From Pseudomonadota bacterium (lineage in GTDB: Bacteria; Pseudomonadota; Alphaproteobacteria; Sphingomonadales; Sphingomonadaceae), in NCBI GenBank assembly GCA_023432995.1, contig JAEZES010000119.1:1-5204 (forward strand): DNA of 5,204 nucleotides. The letters run 5' to 3'. The translations under genes were made by a program, and so were the position numbers. Positions 1-5,204 of this stretch are shown piece after piece. Numbering within the stretch: the stretch's first letter is position 1; each line of letters begins with the position of its first letter. The notes below the pieces were generated by a model, which saw nothing but the letters and a program-made list of their open reading frames with translations, was not told where the DNA came from and searched no databases.

Positions 1-409
1 GCCGAGGGCACACCGGGTCCGCCAGCCCGACGTGGGCGACGAAGCCCGGTCCGAAGAAGCTGCGCTCGCGCCCGCTCGTCCGGTCGATGAACTGGTTGAC
101 GGCGACGAAGTCGCCCGGGGCCAGCTCTTCCTTGAGCGAGCCGACGGCCGAGATCGCCAGCACGTCGGTCACCCCGCAGCGCTTGAGCACGTCGATGTTG
201 GCGCGGTAGTTGACCTGCGCGGGCGCGAGGCGGTGCCCCTCGCCGTGCCGGGCGATGAAGGTGACGCGGACGCCTTCGAGCGATCCGGTCGTGACCGGTC
301 CCGACGGCTCGCCGAAGGCGCTCGCCACCGGGATCTGCTGCGCGTCGTCGAGTTCGGCCCCCTGGTAAAGGCCCGAACCGCCGATCACCCCGATGTGCCA
401 GCCTGCCAT
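1..409 (-). CDS. mtnP: S-methyl-5'-thioadenosine phosphorylase-family protein (partial, N-terminal 136 residues)
   Basis: This is the N-terminal 136 residues of a purine nucleoside phosphorylase of the MTAP family. The rest lies beyond the left edge; family members are about 290 residues. MTAP splits methylthioadenosine with phosphate into adenine and 5-methylthioribose-1-phosphate in the cytoplasm, salvaging by-products of polyamine and homoserine-lactone synthesis. Visible hallmarks are the phosphate loop IGVIGGSGL (6-14), ARHGEGHRLAP (53-63) with the phosphate-contacting Arg-His pair at 54-55, VNYRANI (66-72), SAVGSLKEELAPGDF (87-101) and QFIDRTSGRERSFF (106-119), all close to human MTAP as I recall it. 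The ATG at 409 has GGAG upstream with a 7-nt gap. It follows the dehydrogenase stop by 13 nt, so co-transcription is likely. The C-terminal residues that separate adenosine-type from inosine-type substrates (MTAP versus methylthioinosine phosphorylase or PNP) are not in the window, so substrate is inferred. Confidence 0.88.
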   Translation of the reverse strand, partial: MAGWHIGVIGGSGLYQGAELDDAQQIPVASAFGEPSGPVTTGSLEGVRVTFIARHGEGHRLAPAQVNYRANIDVLKRCGVTDVLAISAVGSLKEELAPGDFVAVNQFIDRTSGRERSFFGPGFVAHVGLADPVCPR

Positions 410-416
410 TGCCGGA

Positions 417-420
417 CTCC
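417..420 (-). promoter_or_regulatory. Ribosome binding site of the mtnP-like gene
   Basis: GGAG on the minus strand, 7 nt before the ATG at 409. It lies in the 13-nt gap after the dehydrogenase stop codon. It supports this ATG as the start and translation from a shared mRNA. Confidence 0.6.
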
Positions 421-422
421 GG

Positions 423-1205
423 TCAGCGCGGCGGCATGCGGATGGCGCCGTCGAGGCGCACGGTTTCGCCGTTGAAGTAGCCGTTCTCGAGCATCAGCAT
501 CACCAGCGCTGCGTATTCCTCGGGATGCCCGAGACGCTTCGGAAACGGCACGGCCGCGGCGAGCGACTGCTGCGCCTTCTCCGGCAGCCCGGCGAGCAGC
601 GGCGTGTTGAAGATGCCCGGCAGGATTGTGTTGATGCGGATGCCTTCCGACATGAAGTCGCGCGCGATCGGCAGCGTCATGCCAGCGACGCCAGCCTTCG
701 ACGCCGAGTACGCCACCTGGCCGATCTGGCCGTCGACCGCCGCTACCGACGCAGTGCAGACCATCGCGCCGCGCTCGCCGTCCTCGAGCCCGTCGAGGGT
801 CATCATCCCCGCGGCCGCCTTGGCGACGCACTGGAAGGTGCCCATGAGGTTAACCTTGATGGTCTTGAGGAACAGCTCGACCGGCAGGTGGCTGATCGCA
901 CCGGTCTCCTTGTCCCGCTTGATGGTCTTGCCGATCGTGCCGATGCCCGCGCAGCAGACCAGCACGCGCTCCTGCCCATGCGCCTCGCGGGCCCTGGCGA
1001 ACCCGGCGTCAACCGAGACCTCGTCGGACACGTCGACCGTGCACGCGATCCCGCCGATGTCTTCGGCGACGGCGCGTCCGCGCTCCTCGTTGAGGTCGAA
1101 CAGCGCGACTTTCGCGCCCTTGGCGGCGAGCGCCCGCGCGCTGGCCTCGCCGAGACCGGAAGCCCCGCCGGTGACGATCGCGGCGACCGATGAATCGATC
1201 CTCAT
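423..1205 (-). CDS. Short-chain dehydrogenase, HSD17B10-like 3-hydroxyacyl-CoA dehydrogenase
   Basis: A complete 260-residue classical SDR, the usual size. The cofactor motif TGGASGLG is at 12-19. Asp37 at the end of the second strand (ALFDLN) favours NAD(H) over NADP(H). The catalytic set is Asn119 (KVNLMGTF), Ser153 (TASVAA), Tyr166 and Lys170 (YSASK). The segments TASVAAVDGQIGQVAYSASK (151-170), GMTLPIARDF (175-184), PGIFNTPLL (196-204) and the C-terminal NGETVRLDGAIRMPP are characteristic of type II 3-hydroxyacyl-CoA / 3-hydroxy-2-methylbutyryl-CoA dehydrogenase. That family oxidises short or branched 3-hydroxyacyl-CoA to 3-ketoacyl-CoA in isoleucine and fatty-acid breakdown. The usual NNAG motif reads CCAG (84-87). 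The ATG at 1205 has GAGAGG about 7 nt upstream. It is the first gene of a probable two-gene operon with the phosphorylase, and is divergent from the receptor gene. The fold and family are clear; the exact acyl-CoA substrate is inferred. Confidence 0.93.
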   Translation of the reverse strand: MRIDSSVAAIVTGGASGLGEASARALAAKGAKVALFDLNEERGRAVAEDIGGIACTVDVSDEVSVDAGFARAREAHGQERVLVCCAGIGTIGKTIKRDKETGAISHLPVELFLKTIKVNLMGTFQCVAKAAAGMMTLDGLEDGERGAMVCTASVAAVDGQIGQVAYSASKAGVAGMTLPIARDFMSEGIRINTILPGIFNTPLLAGLPEKAQQSLAAAVPFPKRLGHPEEYAALVMLMLENGYFNGETVRLDGAIRMPPR

Positions 1206-1212
1206 GAAGCAG

Positions 1213-1219
1213 CCTCTCT
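1213..1219 (-). promoter_or_regulatory. Ribosome binding site of the dehydrogenase gene
   Basis: AGAGAGG on the minus strand with a 7-nt gap to the ATG at 1205. It is a purine-rich Shine-Dalgarno-like sequence in a C/G-rich context and supports the chosen start. Confidence 0.5.
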
Positions 1220-1264
1220 TGCCCTGTCTCTACGCTGTGCCGCCGGCAGGAGGCCAGCCCCCGG

Positions 1265-1292
1265 GCCTTAGCCGCGCGCCCCGGCCGGTCAA
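1265..1292 (-). promoter_or_regulatory. Weak promoter candidate for the dehydrogenase-phosphorylase operon
   Basis: On the minus strand, TTGACC (1292-1287) is a good -35 hexamer. A 16-nt gap leads to TAAGGC (1270-1265), a poor -10 hexamer that keeps only the leading TA. Alphaproteobacterial housekeeping promoters often have a conserved -35 and a loose -10, so this is plausible. In GC-rich DNA a single TTGACC may be chance. Transcription would begin roughly 50 nt before the ATG. Confidence 0.28.
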
Positions 1293-1375
1293 GCGGCAGC
1301 GGTAGTCACACCGCGGTCCGCCCGCGGGCGCCTGTGGTCCATTTGCAACAGCGGCCGAGCGAAACCGCCGGGCAA

Positions 1376-1381
1376 TATGAT
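1376..1381 (+). promoter_or_regulatory. Candidate -10 element for the receptor gene
   Basis: TATGAT matches the sigma-70 consensus TATAAT at five of six positions and sits in the only AT-rich patch of the region. No recognisable -35 hexamer lies 16-18 nt upstream; the nearest, TTGCAA at 1343-1348, is 27 nt away. If used, the promoter would be weak or activator-dependent. Transcription would start near 1388, giving a leader of about 136 nt that contains the inverted repeat at 1419-1480. Confidence 0.38.
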
Positions 1382-1418
1382 TTGAATTGAAACCAATCGG
1401 GCGTTGGATCAGCAGCAG

Positions 1419-1480
1419 AAGCGCAGGGACCACGTTCGTTGCGGCCAAGGGACTGCGGCCGCCACGGACGCCCTGCGCTT
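1419..1480 (+). repeat. Inverted repeat / stem-loop in the receptor 5' leader
   Basis: AAGCGCAGGG at 1419-1428 is perfectly complementary to CCCTGCGCTT at 1471-1480. With a one-base bulge the pairing extends further through AGA/TCT. Inside the 42-nt interval a second stem can form between GCGGCC at 1441-1446 and GGCCGC at 1457-1462, with a 10-nt loop. The structure ends 32 nt before the receptor Shine-Dalgarno sequence. No run of T follows either arm, so it is not a standard intrinsic terminator. It could be an mRNA-stabilising leader, an attenuator or a binding site; the role is unknown. Confidence 0.55.
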
Positions 1481-1512
1481 TCTCACGCAGCCGGGCCCAC
1501 CGGCTAACATGT

Positions 1513-1516
1513 GGAG
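1513..1516 (+). promoter_or_regulatory. Shine-Dalgarno sequence that decides the receptor start
   Basis: GGAG, 7 nt before the GTG at 1524. It immediately follows an in-frame ATG at 1509-1511 that has no comparable purine-rich site of its own (upstream sequence CACCGGCTAAC). This favours the GTG start. Confidence 0.6.
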
Positions 1517-1523
1517 CAAACCT

Positions 1524-4500
1524 GTGAACAAGCAGTCCCGACTCAAGGGCGCAGCCGCGCCCATAGCCCTCATTGCCGCTCTCCTCTCGCCGCCCGCCCT
1601 GGCCCAGGACGACCCCGTGCTCGGAGCCGAAGCGAGCGAAGACGAAGGCGCGCCCATCGTCGTCACCGGCTCGCGCATTTCGCGCAGCGACCTCGCCTCG
1701 ACCGTGCCGATCGCCTCGATCGCCGGCGAATCGTTCATCGAGCAGGGCAACAGCAGCGTCGGCGACACGCTCAACGAGCTGCCGCAGCTGCGCAGCACCC
1801 GCCAGCAGCAGAACCCGAGCACCGGCATCGGCATCGCCGGCCTCAACCTGCTCGACCTGCGCGGCCTCGGCACGCTGCGCACGCTGGTGCTGGTCAACGG
1901 CCGCCGCCACGTCGCCGGCGACATTGCCAGCAACGCCGTCTCGCCCGACATCAACACCATCCCGAACGACCTGATCGAACGCGTCGACATCGTCACCGGC
2001 GGCAATTCGGCGGTCTACGGCTCCGACGCGATCGCCGGCGTCGTCAACTTCGTGCTGCGCAAGGACTTCGAAGGCTTCCAGATCCGCGGCAACGTCGGTT
2101 TCTCCGATCCGGGTTCGTACGGCTTCAACCAGTACGTCTCGGGCATGTGGGGCACGAACTTCGGCGACGGCCGCGGCAACCTGACGCTGCACGCCGAATA
2201 CGCCCACCAGGACCGCGTCTTCGCCTCGGACATCCCGTGGCTGCGCACGGTCGAGGGTCTCGGCGTGGTCGACGCCGATGCGGCCGGCACGCCCAACGGC
2301 AGCGACGGCAACCCCGACTCGGTCTATTTCCGCAACATCACCAACCGCAACGGCAGCCGCTTCGGCACCGTGTTCATCAGCCAGCCGAACGCCGCGCCGG
2401 GCTGCGGGCTCGGCGTCGGCGGGACCGCCTACAACTGCCTGCTGGTGTTCGACGCCGCGGGCAACCTGTCGCCGTCGACCGAGACCGCGCGGTTCAGCAC
2501 CGGACCGATCGGCGGCGCCATCGGCGGCAATCTCGACAACGGCCGCGAGGACCGGCTCTACTCGATCCTGCCGCAGCAGGACCGCTACAACTTCAACCTG
2601 CTCGCGCGCTACGAGTTCGCCGAGGCCGCGGAAGCCTTCATCGAGGCCAAGTACGTGCGGGTCGACACGCTCGGATCGAACTCCGGCGCCGGCGGCATCC
2701 AGGGCACGTTCACCTCGTTCGACCGGCGCGAGCGCCTGCGGATCGACAACCCGTTCCTGACGCCGTCACAGCGGACGATGATCGCCAACGCCATCCTCGC
2801 CTCCGGCTGCAACTCGGCGCTGAGCCAGACCTGCGCCACCACCACCGCGACCAGCGGCCCGCTGACCGCCGGGCAGATCGCCGCCGTCAACGACGGCAGC
2901 TATCGTTTCAGCCTCGGTCGCACGGAGGTCGCCGGGTCGGTCCGCGACGAGCGCTTCGAGCGCGAGACCTACCGCATCGTCGGCGGCCTGCGCGGCACCT
3001 TCTGGGACGACTGGAGCTACGAGATCTCGGCCAATTACGGCCGGATGAACGAGGACACGCGGACCCGGGGGTTCGTCGACAACCAGCGTCTGATGCTGTC
3101 GCTCGACGCCGGGCTCAATCCGGACACCGGCGAGATCCAGTGCCGGGCGCAGTTCGACCCGGCGGCCGCCGTGGCCTACGACAGCGGGGCCTACCAGGTC
3201 GGCACCACGAGCCGCGTTAACGCCGCCCAGGCGGCCCGCCTGGCCGCCGACATCGCCGCCTGCGTGCCGTTCAACCCGTTCGGCGGCAGCTACGACAACA
3301 CTGCGGCACGCAATTACTTCAACGTCTCCACGCGCAACGAGGCGTGGATCGAGCAGCTGGTGTTCAACGGCTTCATCGCCGGCGATTCGAGCCAGTGGTT
3401 CGAGCTTCCCGGCGGCCCGGTCGGCTTCGTGCTCGGCGCCGAGTACCGCAAGGAAGACATCTTCTTCCAGCAGGACGAGTTCGCGGGGACGCCGGGCAAC
3501 ACCAACAACGTCGTGCTCGGCACGCTCTACGATCCCGACGCGTTCGACGTGAAGGAAGCCTTCGCCGAGCTGCGCATCCCGCTGCTCGCCGACATGGCCT
3601 TCTTCGAGGAACTGACGTTGAGCGGGGCCGCGCGCGTCGCCGAATACGGCGGCGGCACCGGCACGGTGTGGGCCTACAACGCCGGCATCGACTGGGCGCC
3701 GGTCAGGGACATCCGCTTCCGCGGCAACTTCAGCCGCTCGGTCCGCGCGCCGAACCTGACCGAGACCAGCGGCACGCTGGTCAACAACTTCGCGCCCGGC
3801 TTCCAGGATCCGTGCAACCCGGCCAACATCGGCGCCGGCACCCAGTATCGCGCCGCCAACTGCCAGCAGGATCTCGGCGCGCTGCTGCCGAACATCACCA
3901 GCCGCTCGTACGGCCTGCCGGTCGTCAGCGGGTTCAATCCCGACCTCTCGGCCGAGACCGCCGATTCCTGGACCGTCGGTGCGGTGATCCAGCCGCGCTG
4001 GATCCCCGGGCTGTCGCTGACCGCGGACTACTACGACATCACGGTCAACGACATCATCGCCTCGCCGACGGCGCAGACGATCGCCAACTCGTGCTACGAC
4101 CAGCCGACGCTCGATAACGTGTTCTGCCGCTCGTTCCGCCGCTGGCAGGGTCCGGGACCGGGCCCGTTCAACGAGGTCCCGGGCGAGATCGAAGGCAACA
4201 CGCTGCTGCAGGCGCCGCTCAACTTTGCCAAGCGGACCCGCCGCGGCATCGACATGCAGCTGTCCTACCAGACCGACCTGTCGGACAGCGTCGAGCTCGG
4301 CACGTTCCTGATCTACACGCACAATTTCGAGATCAGCAACTTCGAGAACCCGGGCGACCCGAGCTTCGAGAACCGCATTCTCGGCGAGCTCGGCGATCCG
4401 CAGGACGAGTTCGACTGGAACACCGACCTGCGCGTCGGCTCGGTCACCTTCAGCTACGGCCTGCGTTACATCGGCCCGATGGTCGTCGGCCTGTGGGAGA

Positions 4501-4817
4501 ACTACAACGCGCTCGGCGGCCGCGCGCCGCAGAACGCCGACGCGGCGGACATCGTCGAATACCCCGAGGTATTCTACCACGACATCCGCCTCGAGTACGA
4601 TCTCGGCAGCCACCTCGGCGACGGTTTCGGCAACGACTTCAAGATCTATCTCGGGGTCGACAACGTCACCAACACCAAGCCCCCGCTCGGCGCGACCGGC
4701 GCGGGAGCAGGCGGCGGCGGTGGCGCCCAGGATCGGCCGGGCTCGGCCAATTCCACCGGGGCGATCTACGATGTCCGCGGGCGCCAGTTCTACCTTGGCG
4801 TGCGCGCCGCGTTCTAG
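1524..4817 (+). CDS. TonB-dependent outer-membrane receptor
   Basis: A large outer-membrane transporter of 1,097 residues from the chosen GTG; 1,102 if the ATG at 1509 is used. It would import a scarce substrate (siderophore, glycan or other) across the outer membrane using TonB-ExbBD energy; the substrate cannot be read from sequence. A signal peptide is clear: basic start MNKQSRLKG, hydrophobic AAPIALIAALLS, cleavage after PPALA at residue 27. The TonB-box-like APIVVTGSRI is at 43-52. The plug (about 45-190) contains LRGLGTLRTLVLVNGRRHV (to residue 130) and the hallmark YGSDAIAGVVNFVLRK (165-180). Barrel landmarks are FSRSVRAPNLTE (736-747), LSLTADYYDITVND (830-843), DNVTN (1046-1050) and the terminal strand GRQFYLGVRAAF, ending in the aromatic residue used by the BAM machinery. 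The ten cysteines fall in five close pairs. A five-glycine run is at 1063-1067. Length and style match the large sphingomonad/caulobacter receptor group. Confidence 0.96.
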   Translation: MNKQSRLKGAAAPIALIAALLSPPALAQDDPVLGAEASEDEGAPIVVTGSRISRSDLASTVPIASIAGESFIEQGNSSVGDTLNELPQLRSTRQQQNPSTGIGIAGLNLLDLRGLGTLRTLVLVNGRRHVAGDIASNAVSPDINTIPNDLIERVDIVTGGNSAVYGSDAIAGVVNFVLRKDFEGFQIRGNVGFSDPGSYGFNQYVSGMWGTNFGDGRGNLTLHAEYAHQDRVFASDIPWLRTVEGLGVVDADAAGTPNGSDGNPDSVYFRNITNRNGSRFGTVFISQPNAAPGCGLGVGGTAYNCLLVFDAAGNLSPSTETARFSTGPIGGAIGGNLDNGREDRLYSILPQQDRYNFNLLARYEFAEAAEAFIEAKYVRVDTLGSNSGAGGIQGTFTSFDRRERLRIDNPFLTPSQRTMIANAILASGCNSALSQTCATTTATSGPLTAGQIAAVNDGSYRFSLGRTEVAGSVRDERFERETYRIVGGLRGTFWDDWSYEISANYGRMNEDTRTRGFVDNQRLMLSLDAGLNPDTGEIQCRAQFDPAAAVAYDSGAYQVGTTSRVNAAQAARLAADIAACVPFNPFGGSYDNTAARNYFNVSTRNEAWIEQLVFNGFIAGDSSQWFELPGGPVGFVLGAEYRKEDIFFQQDEFAGTPGNTNNVVLGTLYDPDAFDVKEAFAELRIPLLADMAFFEELTLSGAARVAEYGGGTGTVWAYNAGIDWAPVRDIRFRGNFSRSVRAPNLTETSGTLVNNFAPGFQDPCNPANIGAGTQYRAANCQQDLGALLPNITSRSYGLPVVSGFNPDLSAETADSWTVGAVIQPRWIPGLSLTADYYDITVNDIIASPTAQTIANSCYDQPTLDNVFCRSFRRWQGPGPGPFNEVPGEIEGNTLLQAPLNFAKRTRRGIDMQLSYQTDLSDSVELGTFLIYTHNFEISNFENPGDPSFENRILGELGDPQDEFDWNTDLRVGSVTFSYGLRYIGPMVVGLWENYNALGGRAPQNADAADIVEYPEVFYHDIRLEYDLGSHLGDGFGNDFKIYLGVDNVTNTKPPLGATGAGAGGGGGAQDRPGSANSTGAIYDVRGRQFYLGVRAAF

Positions 4818-4831
4818 CGCGGAGCGAGCGA

Positions 4832-4867
4832 GCGAAGGGGGCGGGACGGCGTTCCGCCCCCTTTCGC
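4832..4867 (+). terminator. GC-rich hairpin after the receptor gene, no U tract
   Basis: The left arm GCGAAGGGGGCGGGA (4832-4846) pairs with TTCCGCCCCC TTTCGC (4852-4867) through one bulged T and one G-T pair, leaving a 5-nt loop. It starts 14 nt after the receptor stop. The only T run (4862-4864) is inside the stem, and the following bases are GCTGGTAG, so it lacks the U tract of a classical intrinsic terminator. It may protect the receptor mRNA 3' end or reduce read-through into the gene at 4885. An alternative outer pairing AGCGCG (4816-4821) with CGCGCT (4865-4870) is possible. Confidence 0.5.
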
Positions 4868-4884
4868 GCTGGTAGGCGGTGCGG

Positions 4885-5204
4885 ATGCGCGCTTCCCCGG
4901 CCAATGACGCCAGCGAACGGGCGGTGGCGCTGGCGCAGGCCGGTGCCATCGACCAGGCCCATTTGTTGCTCGAACGGGCCGTTGCCGGGGGCGACGGCAT
5001 GGCGGCGGCCACGCTCGCCGACTGGCGGATGGCGGGTCAGGTCGTCCGCCGGGACATCGCCGCAGCCCAGAAGCTTTACGGCCGCGCTTTCGAGCTCGGC
5101 GTCGAGGCGGCGGCCGCGCCCTGGCTGGCCCTCCTGGCCAGCGGCGCCGGCAACGCACTGCGCGACTGGTCCGGCGTACTCGCCGTGCTCGCCCGCCGCA
5201 CGCA
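4885..5204 (+). CDS. Sel1/TPR-like repeat protein (partial, N-terminal 106 residues)
   Basis: An open frame from ATG 4885 runs to the window edge without a stop, so the C-terminus is missing. The 106 visible residues are alanine- and leucine-rich helical hairpins with no signal peptide or membrane segment, so the protein is probably cytoplasmic. Residues 13-37 (AVALAQAGAIDQAHLLLERA and following) resemble half a TPR. Residues 37-72 (AAATLADWRMAGQVVRRD and AAQKLYGRAFELG) fit the Sel1 pattern, and 73-105 looks like a further repeat. Upstream, an in-frame TAG at 4873 limits the start; AGG at 4874-4876 is 8 nt before the ATG, and GTG at 4879 is a weaker alternative. It follows the receptor by 67 nt on the same strand. 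In sphingomonads such an N-terminus behind a receptor can precede a 2OG-Fe(II) oxygenase (prolyl hydroxylase-like) domain. That is recalled context, not visible here. Confidence 0.72.
   Translation, partial: MRASPANDASERAVALAQAGAIDQAHLLLERAVAGGDGMAAATLADWRMAGQVVRRDIAAAQKLYGRAFELGVEAAAAPWLALLASGAGNALRDWSGVLAVLARRT

Larger units (their letters stand above)
1206..1523. other. Divergent intergenic region between dehydrogenase and receptor genes
   Basis: These 318 nt separate two divergently read genes, and I see no convincing protein gene in them. The dehydrogenase side (about 1206-1340) is GC-rich, with short palindromes including a perfect 12-bp one at 1319-1330. A short AT-rich island lies at about 1373-1397 and contains a -10-like hexamer and a tandem TTGAA TTGAA (1382-1391). 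The receptor side (1419-1480) carries a long inverted repeat. The receptor frame stays open back to a TTG at 1404, but that extension has no secretion signal and no Shine-Dalgarno sequence, so I treat it as untranslated leader. Any control of the receptor gene would be expected here. Confidence 0.7.

Noticed and set aside
393..1193. Plus-strand open frames opposite the dehydrogenase and phosphorylase
   Set aside because: The minus-strand genes are identified by catalytic motifs. The plus-strand translations carry no motif and are mirror frames.
1343..1378. TTGCAA (1343) with CAATAT (1373) as a sigma-70 promoter pair
   Set aside because: The gap is 24 nt, too long for a normal -35/-10 spacing of 16-18 nt.
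1455..1462. GCGGCCGC palindrome as an operator
   Set aside because: It is better explained as part of the inner stem of the leader inverted repeat, and such 8-bp GC palindromes are expected at this composition.
1404..1523. N-terminal extension of the receptor from TTG 1404
   Set aside because: It would put 40 polar residues before the signal peptide, has no Shine-Dalgarno sequence, and overlaps the inverted repeat. It is better explained as untranslated leader.
1230..2207. Minus-strand open frame of 325 codons across the receptor start and intergenic region
   Set aside because: It would run antisense over the signal peptide and plug. The product is a low-complexity Ala/Val/Asp/Arg-rich sequence with no family resemblance and no convincing ribosome site.
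1511..3220. Open frame of 569 codons on the plus strand in another phase of the receptor
   Set aside because: The translation is extremely rich in Arg, Pro, His and Gln without motifs, and it is wholly inside the receptor gene. It is a composition artefact.
2766..5012. Open frame of 748 codons on the minus strand, antisense to the receptor
   Set aside because: It lies opposite a receptor with clear family motifs along its whole length. Its translation is an Ala/Arg/Val/Asp-rich mix with no recognisable domain, as expected for a shadow frame in DNA with GC-rich third positions.

Overview
The window is very GC-rich throughout, with strong G/C preference at third codon positions, and reads like an alphaproteobacterial chromosome. 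A sphingomonad-type organism (Sphingomonadales, or the related Caulobacterales) is the best guess. The reasons are the style of the TonB-dependent receptor (APIVVTGSRI box, about 1,100 residues, C-terminal GRQFYLGVRAAF), an HSD17B10-like short-chain dehydrogenase, and an MTAP-type nucleoside phosphorylase. This assignment comes from family resemblance and composition, not from a database search.

Left part (1-1205, minus strand): two genes 13 nt apart that look like one operon. The upstream gene is a short-chain dehydrogenase/reductase closely resembling 3-hydroxyacyl-CoA / 3-hydroxy-2-methylbutyryl-CoA dehydrogenase (HSD17B10 type). The downstream gene is the N-terminal half of an S-methyl-5'-thioadenosine phosphorylase-family protein, cut by the left window edge. 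Together they suggest acyl-CoA/isoleucine catabolism and purine/methylthio salvage.

Middle (1206-1523): a 318-nt divergent intergenic region. It holds a weak promoter candidate for the dehydrogenase, a small AT-rich island with a good -10 hexamer (TATGAT) facing the receptor, and a long inverted repeat that would fold in the receptor's 5' leader.

Right part (1524-4817, plus strand): one large outer-membrane TonB-dependent receptor of about 1,097 residues with signal peptide, TonB box, plug and barrel. The likely start is a GTG with a good Shine-Dalgarno sequence rather than the ATG 15 nt upstream. After a GC-rich hairpin without a U tract, a second plus-strand gene starts at 4885 and runs off the right edge. 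Its visible 106 residues are Sel1/TPR-like helical repeats.

The receptor and the repeat protein are probably a functional pair (outer-membrane substrate uptake plus a cytoplasmic partner). No mobile element, CRISPR array, tRNA or rRNA was seen. I found no clear evidence of a wholly new system. The most notable items are the structured receptor leader, the exclusively paired cysteines of the receptor, and the truncated repeat protein behind it.
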